Assembly (NCBI GenBank): GCA_023897205.1
Contig: JAHWDD010000008.1
Span: 1,426,001-1,490,000, forward strand
Length of the DNA stretch: 64,000 nt
Direction of reading: 5' to 3'
From: Exophiala sp. HKRS030
Taxonomy: Eukaryota > Ascomycota > Eurotiomycetes > Chaetothyriales > Herpotrichiellaceae
The notes below the pieces were generated by a model that searched no databases, was not told the DNA's origin, and saw nothing but the letters and a program-made list of their open reading frames with translations. The position numbers and the translations under genes were made by a program. This document shows positions 11,265-22,259 of the stretch, one piece after another (position 1 is the first letter of the stretch; each line of letters starts with the position of its first letter).

Positions 11265-12593
11265 CTATACAGTCATGTTGCTAACTCCAAGCTCTCCAGT
11301 CATCCACGCCGGCATTTTGGTCAAATCCACGTACTGCCCCCCCAACTGTGCAAGTTGCTCCAAGCCCTTGAAAACATCAGTCCCGTTGAAAACCAAGGTA
11401 ACATCTGATGTCTCCTGTCCCTGACTGTCCGTGGTGATGGTGGTAGTTGTAGTGGTGTCGGCTTCTACCAAACCCTGGAGCTTGACATGGACGCGATCAA
11501 GTGCAGCATGGTGTTTTCCATTCATGGCACCGAATCTCTTTGCCACCATCAAATTCCTGCTCTCATCTTCAGTTCCTTCATCTTCACGAATTGGCGTGTC
11601 GAGTATCACCACGTTGGGCGCCCTCTCATCTTCCGCAAATTTGCTGTATGCACCTCCTCCTGAACCGGGTTTGTGATTCCCCTTCAGTTCAGCCAAGGCC
11701 CGCAACGAACGAGCGTTGAGCTTCGTGCTTTCCAATGCCCAGCGCTGGTGTGGTCGTGACAATGCCTTGGGTATCGCTTCCAGCACGATCTTCTTCAACG
11801 CCGCCATATCCATCTTTGCCATGGCTCTTGCCTTGGAATTCTTGATCCCTTTGCTCTGCGACTTCGAGCCAGTTGCACCGGACAGAGACACGTAAACATA
11901 AGGGCAACTGTCCGGAAGCGCGATATACATGACTCGAGCGGTATCGGTGGCATGCTTTGGACGTCGAGGAATACTCGTCCGATGGCCGCCAAAGGTAGAA
12001 TTGGGGAGGAAGTAGAGGCGTATGATATGCAAGTTGTGTGGTGAAGGGATCTTGTGGAGATGATAATGCGCTTTCACCACGGGCGAGATCTCTTCCTTCA
12101 ACGTCGAAAGGAACGTCTGCGCCGAGATCTGAGGATATTTCGTTTCCGCGTCGTCGTAGTTGTGTTTCCGCCTTTTACTGGGAGGCTGAGTGTCAGAGTC
12201 TTCTGATGAGCTTTCCTCCGCTGCTTCTAGTGGTACTAGGCGTAGAGCCGACCATCTCAGCGCAGTGTCGTTTTGTTCCAAGTATGCAAAGTCAACCATT
12301 GCATGTTGGTGTAAGGTGAACCCCCTACGCCAATCGCCGTCGATTACTCGATCGATGACGTTCCTTTTTGAAGCCAGAGATGAATCTTTCTGCAGTTCCT
12401 TGTATATCCTGCGTAATTCTGCGACAGTTGCAGCCGGCGCATACAGATAATCCTCCTCGTCGGCCTCGAATAGTCTGCGATTGCTGCAAAGGTATGGCGT
12501 AGCCGCCCGGTCTTGATCGAGCCATCTTACCGCGAGATCAAGTAGAGAATCTCGCGATAGTCTGTTGAGGGTAGTCGCGAGAACTGGCGCCAT
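11265..12593 (-). CDS. CENP-N/Chl4-type kinetochore protein
   Basis: Intronless 442 aa protein that I recognise as the Chl4/Mis15/CENP-N family of the inner kinetochore (CCAN/Ctf19 complex), where it works with the Iml3/CENP-L partner next to the Cse4/CENP-A nucleosome. Visible features: an N-terminal helical part with RLSRDSLLDLAVRWLD, typical of the family; an acidic/basic linker (about residues 145-165, SSSEDSD then SKRRKHNY); a central beta-rich part with PHNLHIIRLYFLPNSTFG; and a C-terminal segment with the VHVKLQG and VTLVFNGTDVFKGLEQLA strands and helix usual for the end of the family. Length fits fungal members. The start is the ATG at 12593, with MAPVLATTLNRLS in the expected position. 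The final residues, ELGVSNMTV, close to the last conserved helix, suggest the C-terminus is complete. Confidence 0.85.
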   Translation of the reverse strand: MAPVLATTLNRLSRDSLLDLAVRWLDQDRAATPYLCSNRRLFEADEEDYLYAPAATVAELRRIYKELQKDSSLASKRNVIDRVIDGDWRRGFTLHQHAMVDFAYLEQNDTALRWSALRLVPLEAAEESSSEDSDTQPPSKRRKHNYDDAETKYPQISAQTFLSTLKEEISPVVKAHYHLHKIPSPHNLHIIRLYFLPNSTFGGHRTSIPRRPKHATDTARVMYIALPDSCPYVYVSLSGATGSKSQSKGIKNSKARAMAKMDMAALKKIVLEAIPKALSRPHQRWALESTKLNARSLRALAELKGNHKPGSGGGAYSKFAEDERAPNVVILDTPIREDEGTEDESRNLMVAKRFGAMNGKHHAALDRVHVKLQGLVEADTTTTTTITTDSQGQETSDVTLVFNGTDVFKGLEQLAQLGGQYVDLTKMPAWMTGELGVSNMTV

Positions 12594-13988
12594 GTTTGAG
12601 GTTTGTCGAGACGTTTGTCCATTGCAAGAAGCGAAACAATGACAGCGAAACCCCGGAAGCGGAAATCATAATAAACCATGAGTCATGTGGAAGTCGACCG
12701 CATCCGCTAGCGAGTCATATAGCCAAAGTCACGTGCGGCGATATTGCTCAACACGTGATAAGCCGCCATACTATTTGGCATCTACGGTGAGGAACTGTAC
12801 GAGTATGAGTAGGGTCTGACCAGGCGATCGCCCGAATTCGCTTGCTTATCGGGGGGCTTGCGCAAGCTACAAGTCTGCGGAGAAATGCCTGCATTTGCTT
12901 TGGCAGGAGAATCGACGTCGATTTGTGATCAAGGAGTGGGCCGATTACAAGTATACGCTGTGGGCTTTGGAACGAGTACAAGACAGGAGTTAGAGACCTT
13001 CCTACTCCGTACAGCAGAGGCTCTAAGAGGAGCAGCACATTGGTCGAGATTAGGATGAAGGTCTATGCTCGGAGCCGGTGATGAGCGCTGATGGGCACTC
13101 GCCACCGCACATTGGAGCACGGGTCGATTCTGGGCATTGGTAGGGGCGTTCATCCGAGGTCCCTAGGATTCAAGTGCCGTAAAACATGAGTGTCATCGAT
13201 GTTCGTCTGGTCGAATCGGTAAGCAAGACTAATTCGCTGCTTTCATTCAAATTTGGTGACGCACAAACCTCCGTCAGCCGCAGCTTGTCGCACAACAAGC
13301 AACTCACTCACGAAGAAGCCATGGAGAAGTAATTTTGTATCTCGATAAACAGGAGCTTCACTGAATCCTCCTCAATCACACAACAGAGAATTGTAGAAGG
13401 AATAGGCGTAGGGCAGCGAGAAATCAGCCAGCTAGTCGAGTCCTTTCAAAGAAAAGGTTCGCGAAGTTTGCGGGTACAAATATCCGGATTGGGACGGGCG
13501 TGCAGAGAATTTCGTACTGTTCGGAATAACATTTGTCCCTCGTACAAAACACCCACTCTACTCAACCCACCATTCCGCCTGGCATCCCACCCTCTGTCCC
13601 TGTCGAAACTGCGCCTTTTCTCTAATCAAGAACTTCCGGCGGGGCTGTCGCACACCCGGCTCATTCACGCTCTCGCCTTTCAGACACCTTTTTCACCCTT
13701 CTCATCCCTACTCCTTACACTACCCGCCATACTATCGACCTTCACCTCCAAGTGATTTGGGTATCGAGATACGTTCTCTTGCTCAATCCCGAGGCCTACG
13801 CCGGCGCTGGTGAGCGTAACCAGATCACCAGGGCGAGGAACGGCCTACGACCTGATTTGTCATACGTGACTCTTTGTCCTTCGACCTTTCACACCTCAAT
13901 ACCACCCATCGCAGCACGCTGAAATACCCTGGGACGACGATAGAGAAAGAGTTGGAGGTGGAAAAGTGCACGATTGCGGGTTAGGACA
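12594..13988. other. Divergent intergenic region and bZIP leader
   Basis: Separates the minus-strand kinetochore gene from the plus-strand bZIP gene. One TACTCCGTA copy lies at 13003-13011. From about 13330 to 13988 the plus strand contains no ATG, which suits a long untranslated leader. A possible 5'UTR intron is 13810-13914 (donor GTGAGC, acceptor ATCGCAG). Bases 13550-13750 are rich in C and T. No gene supported. Confidence 0.55.
13810..13914 (+). other. Possible 5'UTR intron of the bZIP gene
   Basis: Donor GTGAGC at 13810 and acceptor ATCGCAG ending at 13914, with a polypyrimidine-containing 3' half, 75 bp before the start codon. The surrounding leader lacks ATG. No transcript evidence is available, so this is a suggestion only. 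Confidence 0.3.
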
Positions 13989-14777
13989 ATGTCGAGTTAT
14001 CGTGGCCGCACAGGGCCAAATTTCTCCGAGTATCTCAACAACTTGAATACTCTGGCACCCTTCGACCAAGAGCATTTCTCGCCCGAAGAATTCGACTTGA
14101 ATCAGGATTTGGCCATGTTCACAAACACTGACTTCACCCATTTCGACATCCCTCCGCTTCCTGAAGACGGCTCTTTCAATTTCGACATGACCGAGACCAA
14201 GAACAACAACGGACCTGTAAAATACGAAGATCTGTTGTCTGGGTCCGACACCGGTCACAACTACGCACCTCCTCAGATTGAAACATCAGCTCCCGAGTCA
14301 TCGAATTTTTATACCACCTACAATACCCCAATCCAACCTGCCCCCGCCCAAGGTTTTGGTGCTGTCGATAGTCGTGGATCTCCAAGTAATGGGTCGCCAA
14401 TAGCAAGTCAAGTTCCTCGTAAGAAGGAGTCGACTGACCTCAGCGCCATAACATCGGAGGAGAAGTCTCGCATAGCCGCCGAGGAAGACAAGAGGCGGAG
14501 AAACACTGCTGCGAGTGCTCGATTCCGCATCAAGAAGAAGCAACGAGAACAAGCTTTGGAGAAGACAGTCAAGGAAGTGCAGGACAAGAATACCCAACTG
14601 GAGGTGAAATTGCGCCAGATGGAAGTGGAGAACAAGTGGCTGAGAGATTTGATCATGGAAAAGAACGGTCTTCAGTCGAAGGAGGAGATGGCGGCCGCAT
14701 ACCAGCAGTATCGAAAAGACAGCGAAGAAAGAGATGTGAAAGAGAGTGAGCACACTACTGGAGTCGGCACCCAATGA
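13989..14777 (+). CDS. bZIP transcription factor, Cys-3/MetR type
   Basis: Intronless 262 aa nuclear regulator. The basic region (about residues 167-186) contains RRRNTAASARFRIKKKQREQ, the signature of the Cys-3/MetR/Zip1 group that turns on sulfur-assimilation genes, followed by a leucine-zipper helix (about 190-225: ALEKTVKEVQDKNTQLEVKL, then MEVENKWLRDLI). The N-terminal half is acidic and rich in Phe, Asp and Asn (FSPEEFDLNQDLAMF), a likely activation region. A PKKEST-like basic/Ser segment precedes the basic region. The start at 13989 is the first ATG after an ATG-free stretch of more than 600 bp. The sulfur role is family knowledge; a related bZIP with another role cannot be excluded from sequence alone. 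No sulfur gene sits nearby in this window. Confidence 0.85.
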   Translation: MSSYRGRTGPNFSEYLNNLNTLAPFDQEHFSPEEFDLNQDLAMFTNTDFTHFDIPPLPEDGSFNFDMTETKNNNGPVKYEDLLSGSDTGHNYAPPQIETSAPESSNFYTTYNTPIQPAPAQGFGAVDSRGSPSNGSPIASQVPRKKESTDLSAITSEEKSRIAAEEDKRRRNTAASARFRIKKKQREQALEKTVKEVQDKNTQLEVKLRQMEVENKWLRDLIMEKNGLQSKEEMAAAYQQYRKDSEERDVKESEHTTGVGTQ

Positions 14778-15384
14778 ATATCACCCAAATGAAAAGTAAA
14801 ATTGATGTTTCTTTGAGGATGTATTCAGTAATGATGTTGGCTCTTTATATATACACATAGTGATACCAGATACACCAGACCAACAATGACATTTTTGTCT
14901 GCTATACAATACCTTCTTCTCATGATTTCCATCGTGTCTAGTGAATAGACCTGCTTGGTGATAACCCGTAGCCCTTGCAAAACGACATTGAAGCTGTGAT
15001 AGCGATTATTGGTAGAAATGGCAGGGTTGGATTATTAGTAATGAGGAGCAGCTTGTAGCGGATGCATCAAAGCACCACCGCGGTTGCCTCATCCACGCGT
15101 TGCAACTTCGACTGTGCATTACTTGCCCGCACACAATCACCTTTGCCCGCAGTATCGCATTCTAATCTCCAGCCTTTTCCTTTCATTGTCGTTGCTCATC
15201 GTCTCTTGTTCAACGCAATCCATCAACACAAGCGAATCACCCTTTGCAACCTTTTCTGCTGCATCTGCGCCATCGTCCTAACCGTATCGATTAAGCCTTA
15301 CAGCCATCGATCCCCGCCGCCCATTGGCACAACTTCCGCGTCTTCCATCGCTCGTTGAGCGCTTTCCTCCAACGACTCGCAGCC
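14778..15384. other. Intergenic, bZIP 3' end and CRM1 leader
   Basis: Contains the bZIP 3' untranslated region (AT-rich near 14800-14900) and the CRM1 promoter and leader. Bases 15100-15360 are rich in C and T with repeated CATC/CGATC words, typical of a fungal housekeeping leader. No separate gene is visible. Confidence 0.55.
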
Positions 15385-18300
15385 ATGTCGGTCTCAGTCG
15401 GTGAGCTTGACGCCACCGTCAAGGCTTTCCAAGAGGGCAAGGGTGACGTACAGAAGCAAGCCCAACAAAAGCTGAACGAGTTCAAATCCAACCCCGATGC
15501 CTGGTTGATGGTGGACAAGATCCTTCAAGAGTCTTCGTACATGCCGACTAAATACCTTGGTCTGCAGGTCTTGGATGATGTTGTCAACACGCGATGGAAG
15601 GTTTTGCCTCGAGACCAGTGCCTCGGGATTCGAAATTTCGTGGTCAACCAGATCCTGCAGGCTTCAGAAACTGAAGAATCCCTCAAGGCCAACAAACTCT
15701 TCCTCAACAAGCTTGATTTGACTCTGGTCACTATTCTCAAACAAGAATGGCCACATCACTGGCCGACGTTCATCAATGAAATCATTTCCGCCTGCCACAG
15801 TGGCTTGTCGGTTTGCGAAAACAACATGACCATTCTGCGACTCCTTTCTGAGGAGGTCTTTGATTTCTCCCAAGACCAAATGACCTCTACCAAGGCTAAG
15901 AATCTCAAGACTAGCATGTGTTCAGAGTTTTCATCCATCTTCCAGCTGTGTAATGAAGTTCTCACGACAGCCAACTCGATCACGCTGGTCAAGGCCACGT
16001 TGGAGACTCTGCTACGTTTCTTGAATTGGATTCCCTTGGGCTTCATTTTCGAGACAAAGCTCATCGATACTCTGGTCACCCGATTCCTGGAAGTGGATCA
16101 ATTTCGCAACATTACTCTCAAATGTCTGACCGAAATCGGCGGTCTACAGCTCGGCCAGCAGTATGAGTATGACGACAAGCTCATCCAGATGTTCACCGAG
16201 ACTTTGACTGTAGTTTCCAAGACCATTTCTCTCGATACTGATTTCCGTGAAGCATACGCAAAAGCAAAAGCCTCCGAACAAGAATACATTCTCAACCTGG
16301 CCATCTTCCTATGCAATTACTTCTCGGCTCATCTCCAGACCATCGAACGCCTGCCGAATCCCGATTATCTCCTGACGGGTCATTTCTATTTGATCAAAAT
16401 CAGTCTGATCGACGACCGAGAGATTTTCAAGATCTGCCTGGAATACTGGAACAAATTAGTCCAGGAATTGTATGAAGAGATGCAGCAACTGCCTATAACT
16501 GAGCTTAATCCTCTCGTGAATATGGGCGTAACTGGTCTGGCCAACGGCGGTGCACCTCATCCCAGCACACTCGCAAACTACCCCTTGCGGAAACACAAGT
16601 ATGGGCAGGTCTTGACGAGCTTGAGACAAGTGATGGTGGAGAAAATGGTCCGACCTGAAGAAGTCCTCATTGTAGAAAATGACGAGGGAGAGATAGTGCG
16701 CGAGTTCGTCAAGGAGAGTGACACCATTCAACTCTACAAAACAACCCGAGAATGCCTGGTGTACTTGACGCATCTGGACGTTGTGGACACGGAAAACATC
16801 ATGTCCGAGAAACTTGCCCGGCAAGTAGACGGCTCCGAATGGTCTTGGAACAACTGCAACACACTATGTTGGGCCATCGGCTCAATATCTGGCGCCATGA
16901 ACGAAGAGACCGAGAAGCGCTTCTTGGTCACCGTGATTAAGGATCTGCTTGGTCTTACGGAGATGAAGCGTGGCAAAGACAACAAGGCGGTCGTGGCCAG
17001 TAATATCATGTACATTGTCGGCCAGTATCCTCGTTTCCTGAAGGCGCACTGGAAATTTCTCAAGACCGTCGTTAACAAGCTGTTTGAGTTCATGCATGAA
17101 ACTCACGAGGGTGTCCAGGACATGGCTTGCGATACTTTCATCAAAATTGCCAACAAATGCAAACGACATTTTGTGGCGCTGCAACCTGGCGAGACAGAAC
17201 CGTTCATCGACGAGATTGTGCGGAACATGCAAAAGATCACCTGTGATCTCACCCCTCAACAAATCCACACATTCTACGAGGCATGTGGTTACATGATATC
17301 GGCACAAGGCCAGAAGAGTGTTCAGGATCGATTGATCGACAATCTAATGGCATTACCGAATCAGGCCTGGGACAACATCATTGCTCAAGCGAATCGCGAT
17401 TCATCCATCTTGCAAGATGCCGAAACGATCAAGGTGATTGGCAACATTATGAAGACTAACGTGGCAGCGTGCTCATCAATAGGAACTTATTTCTACTCGC
17501 AAATTGGTCGCATTTACCACGACATGCTCAACATGTACCGGGCATCGAGCTCATTGATTTCAGACGCCGTCGCTTCTGGTGGTAAGTTCAAGTAGTCTAA
17601 CTAAGAGATCTGCTCAATACTAACACAATACAGGCAACGTGGCGACCAAGACTCCCAAAGTCCGCGGCTTGCGTACTATCAAAAAAGAGATTCTGAAGCT
17701 CGTCGACATCTACGTGCAAAAGGCCGATGACCTCCAGATGGTCAATGACACTATGGTTCCGCCTCTCCTTGATGCCATTCTGCTCGACTACCAGCGCAAT
17801 GTCCCGGACGCTCGAGACGCTGAAGTGCTCAGTGTTACTACTACCATCGTCCATAAGCTACATGTACGTTGGACCCCGCGAAGATCTCGGCATCTGGTCA
17901 GAGATGTACTTGTTGGAGTTTTGACTTGTACTAACGTGCTACAGAATCTAATGGAAGACAAGATTTCTCCCATCATGGATGCCATCTTTGAATGTACGCT
18001 AGAGATGATCAACAAAGACTTCCACGAGTATCCCGAGTTCCGAGTCGAATTCTTCAAGCTTTTGCAAGCTATCAACTTGTTCTGCTTCCCGGCACTGCTC
18101 AAACTCGACGGCCGTCAATTCAAGCTGATCATCGACTCCTGCATGTGGGCCAGCAAACACGACAACCGAGAGGTCGAGAACACAGGCCTGTCGATGTGTC
18201 TCGAGCTGATCAACAACATGGCCGAGACCGATGCACAAACGTCGGGTGTCTTTTTCTCACAGTTCTACATTTCTATCCTACAAGACGTGTTCTATGTTCT

Positions 18301-18736
18301 CACCGACTCGGATCACAAAGCCGGTTTCAAGTCACAGTGCATGCTGTTGGCGCGTATGTTTCAGCTGGTTGAAGCCAACAAGATTTCACAACCACTGTAC
18401 CAAAATGGCCAAGCAGCACCCGGCACATCCAACAAGCAGTTTGTCACCGAATTCACCGCCAATCTACTTCAAAATGCCTTTCCCAACCTGCAAGACGTGC
18501 AAATCCAGCATTTCGTCACTGGACTGTTCACCCTTAATGAGGATGCCAACAAGTTCAAGACACACATGCGTGACTTTTTAATCTCACTCAAGGAGTTTGC
18601 CGGCGACAATGCCGAGTTGTATGCGGAAGAACGTGAACAGGAGAAGAAGGATCTCGCCTCGGCTGAACGTGAGCGAGCCATGAAGGTCGGCGGTCTTATC
18701 AAGCCCTCGGACCTCGATCAGGACGACGAGCTCTGA
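15385..18736 (+). CDS. crm1: Exportin-1/CRM1 nuclear export receptor
   Basis: Exons 15385-17581, 17634-17863 and 17945-18736 join to 1072 aa, the normal length of CRM1. It exports proteins with leucine-rich export signals, with RanGTP, through nuclear pores. Seen: an importin-beta-like N-terminus with AQQKLNEFKSNPDAW; QEWPHHWPTFINEII; the near-invariant NES-groove region EKRFLVTVIKDLLGL followed by EMKRGKDNKAVVASNIMYI; HWKFLKTVVNKLFEFMHETH; and a C-terminal acidic helix ending in SDLDQDDEL. The reactive cysteine that leptomycin B attacks in human and S. pombe CRM1 is replaced by Thr525, as in S. cerevisiae and Aspergillus nidulans. The start at 15385 has a good context (GCCATGTCG) and gives the expected N-terminus. 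An in-frame upstream extension has no ATG. Confidence 0.96.
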
Positions 18737-20405
18737 CTAGAAGAAGAACTCCGGACGGAGTTTGCGGTGCGTGCCGCCGAGGACAGCCAGCCCGCCGGGC
18801 CTTCGGTTGAACACTACGCTATGGAGAGTGCGACTGAAGAAGACTACGAAAGTGGATGGGTGTTCTACAAGTGCTGATGCCACCCCGTGACCGGTTGGCA
18901 GGGCCGCGACATGAGGCGGCGACGACGACGGGACGCACTTGATACATGTTCGAGATTTTCCTTGCGCGATATTGAGATACCAAAAAGCATGGCCTTTTGG
19001 CAGGATACCTTTTAGATCGTCACTCGACAGGCTCGGATTGGGCACTTATTCTTGCATGCCTGCAACGAGCTGAGGTCAAGGAATGCTGACATGACTGTTC
19101 AGCTCGGTTCGATGCATGACGCATTCTGGCGAGATGTCGACTGGTAGAACTCTAGATGCGATCAATGCATGATGCAGACCTGGAGGATATGACCCAGCTC
19201 TCTGTTATGTGCATCACCCGATATTGGGAATACAGCTCCGTAGAGGTAGTAACTACATGATAAGATGAGATTTAACAGTCAAAGCATTCTTGAAGCATTT
19301 TCATTTTTGTCCACATTGACCTGCTTCCAGGCTAGCATCGGCCCTCATTGTATCACCCTGGCGTCCATGTGTACAAGGAGAGACGCAGCTGAGAAGGGTT
19401 CAGTGACGCGAGGATGGTGGTGAGAAGATAGGCGAACGGGCGGTAAGCTCCAATGAACGGGCCTCGATCCGCGCCGCCCATGATGCATGATGCATGAAGC
19501 CAGATGAGGTGACACTGTGTCTCGTAAGCCTTGTCTTGAGGGTGTGTAGAGGCGCAGCGGCAGGGTGTAGGAGAAGGAGGCGAGCAAAGGATTGTACTGT
19601 GATGCGGAAGGGTACGGGGGCCAGAGGGATTATTTGCGTGGTCTGACGGTTGTCATGCCCATAATGAAGACGACCCGAGTGCCTATTCCGTCCTCCGTCT
19701 GGCGCCCGGAGATGATCTTCTTTCAGATACCCTGCATGCCTATTGTACCGCATAATTTAGGGACCTACGGGTGGTTCGGCTGTGGGCTTGGGGTGCCCTG
19801 ACCGACCATTCTGGAACTTGCGAGGTGGTTCGGCGGTTGAGCCGGTGAGCAGACTCACCCCAAGGCAGATGAAGATGGATCACTTGATTGGTCTTCTGTA
19901 TCTTTCCGAGTCACACAATGGTGCTCGCATGCTGTACAGAGGTCGTCTGGTGGAAGGGGGAGTACTTGCCTTACCTCTCTCTCCCTTGGGCCTGTGAGGC
20001 TATTCCGACTCGTATCGCCAGGCGATCACGGGTGCTTGCGCCTAATTGGGGTAGTACGCGGGGCGCCATGACCATCTGACAAACTGCATGCATCATCTGC
20101 AATTCAACGACCTTTTTCTTGTGTTTGCCCTCCTCCATCCTCCCGTATATTGAGCCATTTCAAGCCGGGCTCCCATTCTCTGTGTCGTGATTGCGATTAG
20201 AGTACACTACACAACATTCATCAGCAGCACCCCTCGTCGATTCTCACGAAGCTCGCATCAAAGGTCGAAGTCAAAACAACCCATCAATTCCCTCACAATA
20301 CACTACCCACCAGCCATTCTCTCTCCTCTTCGATTGCTTCAAGAGAAGTCCAAGGCAAGGAACTGCATGACTACATTTACAAGCCGCCCACATCATCCTT
20401 TCACA
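18737..20405. other. Intergenic, no gene seen
   Basis: About 1.7 kb. Bases 18740-18900 continue GC-rich after the CRM1 stop, but the open frames there match nothing known. Two close ATGATGCATGATGCATGAA-like stretches lie near 19160-19175 and 19480-19498. The last 250 bases are a CT-rich leader of the Ypi1 gene. No RNA gene recognised. Confidence 0.5.
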
Positions 20406-21008
20406 ATGTCTAATCGCAACAATTCACCACGACCCGCAAACACCAGCGGCCCCTCCCTGACAAGACGAACAGCCGTGGTTCCGGGCACGGCCGCCGCAAC
20501 ACGTCGCGCAAACGCGGGCAGTTCCACTCAGACCATCACCCCTTCGGACAGTACATCGTCGAGATCCGTTTCCCCAGATCCGCTGGTGCTGAGATTGCGA
20601 GGGGCTCACGACGCGGGCGCCAGACCTCGGCCGAGGAGAAGAATCACCTGGGCCGAAGACGTCGTGGACAACGAGGGACTCGGACGCAAGAGCAGCAAGG
20701 TGTGCTGTATATATCATCGACCGCGGGAGTTTGGCGAGAGTTCGAGCGAGGACGACAGCAGCAGCGACAGTGATAGCTCGCGCGGCGGCGGTAGTGATAG
20801 CGACGACGACGGAGGTGCGAGGATGAGCGGGAACAGACGTGGACGGAAACACGAAAAGGGTCATGGACACAAACATGGCGACGGTGGCGACGACTGTGGT
20901 GACCATGGACAGGGACACGGCAAGGCTAAAGACAAGAGAAGACCGAGTCCCAATGCCTACGAAAAGATGCCCAAGTATCATCCCAAAGATCAAGTGTTGA
21001 AGATATAG
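20406..21008 (+). CDS. ypi1: Protein phosphatase 1 inhibitor Ypi1/PPP1R11
   Basis: Intronless 200 aa, disordered, hydrophilic protein of the inhibitor-3 family (S. cerevisiae Ypi1, human PPP1R11). It binds PP1 (Glc7) and acts with Sds22 in assembling or holding nuclear PP1. The family core is plain: [20 protein letters not shown] (about residues 76-95), where ITW is the RVxF-like PP1-docking motif, followed directly by the conserved cysteine patch [15 protein letters not shown] (about 98-112). Then comes a long acidic/serine stretch, a His/Gly-rich part ([13 protein letters not shown]), and the conserved [13 protein letters not shown] tail. The start at 20406 follows CACA, a good context. An in-frame ATG at 20368 would add 13 residues and is less likely. 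Upstream in-frame codons lack further ATGs with support. Confidence 0.92.
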   Translation: MSNRNNSPRPANTSGPSLTRRTAVVPGTAAATRRANAGSSTQTITPSDSTSSRSVSPDPLVLRLRGAHDAGARPRPRRRITWAEDVVDNEGLGRKSSKVCCIYHRPREFGESSSEDDSSSDSDSSRGGGSDSDDDGGARMSGNRRGRKHEKGHGHKHGDGGDDCGDHGQGHGKAKDKRRPSPNAYEKMPKYHPKDQVLKI

Positions 21009-21666
21009 AAGGCCCCCAAAATGTGCTATTAACGAATGGGAAGAGGTCATGGGTTGAATTCAAACTTCATAAACGGAGGCTGCGTACAAACGCCAAATTT
21101 CTGGGACCACAGCACACACACATGTCATGAAGGATGTGCCCGAGACTGGTGATTGTATAGGTTGATCAAGAGGCACTGGGATGGAGGACTTTTTCATTGG
21201 ATTAAGGGGCTGTTTACGATTGATGATGATAATAATGAGCAGGTTGGATTTCTTTTATTATGTGTGTCATGCTGGGAGGCCCCCTTGCAGCAAAGCAGGT
21301 CATGATCAGCTTGTATACGAGCAGTGGTGTTTAGCAGGATATCAATTTGATTGGATTTGTGAAGGCTTCTCCCTGTCACGCTCTCTTTGGATGGCACGAC
21401 TGTGTTCGCCTTTTTCCATCTTCTCCCTATACTCATACAATTACCTTTCTACCCAACGATCGTCATCGAGGATGTCAGGTTGGCACGCTACGTTGAACGA
21501 GACACGCAATCGTCCTCGTCCTCGTCCTCGTTTTCGTCCTCATGAACACACATCCTTGATGCGCGCGCCGCAGTAACTTGTACGGAAGCGGAGAAACGAG
21601 GTGCCACTGAATCCTTACTTACCTACCTAGGTACGTACCATAATGGAAGTCATTTATGTTGACTGT

Positions 21667-21697
21667 TCATTCATTCATTCTTTCTTTCTTTCTTTCT
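21667..21697. repeat. Microsatellite, TTCA then TTTC units
   Basis: About three TTCA units run directly into about five TTTC units, a simple-sequence tract in intergenic DNA 34 bp after a CCTAGGTA palindrome. Confidence 0.85.
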
Positions 21698-22223
21698 GCC
21701 CTTCCTGGGCTCGCCAGCTTATAGTCCTCGATAATGCGTCGTTCAACAAGATCTGTCCTGTTGCTCCTCGTACAACGAGAGGATCTTGATCAAGACTTTC
21801 ACTGACCTTACTCTGTATCTGCCCCTGCTCATGCTTGATGCAGGAGGAGGGGGGAAACCACTTCGACAGTAACCGGAGGTGGTCATCTAAAGGCCACGCA
21901 GTGCGTTCTTTTGTGTCTAGGAGACGCGAATGCTTCTCCTTTTCTTTTTGGGAAAGACGCGCAATCAGAAATGCACACCAGTATACACACACCCTGCTGC
22001 TGACTGGCGATATTGCAAGGTACGAGTAGACAGGCCATTCTCGCCCGGGCGAACTTACACTTCCAACTACATGCCGTTGTGATGTGCAACAACAACCCGC
22101 AGATTTGACAGACAAGACGGACAGTCTCCGGGGCCAATTTGTTAGTCGTACTCCTACGAGTACCGAGGCACCTCGTCCCTGATGTGCCCCCTCGTCATCC
22201 ATCAGCTTGGGACTGATGAGAGT

Positions 22224-22259
22224 GACGAAAGGCGAGAAACCGACGAAAGGCGAGAAACC
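22224..22259. repeat. Perfect 18-bp tandem duplication
   Basis: GACGAAAGGCGAGAAACC occurs twice back to back with no spacer. It lies in intergenic DNA and has no evident function. A recent slippage event is the simplest reading. Confidence 0.8.
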
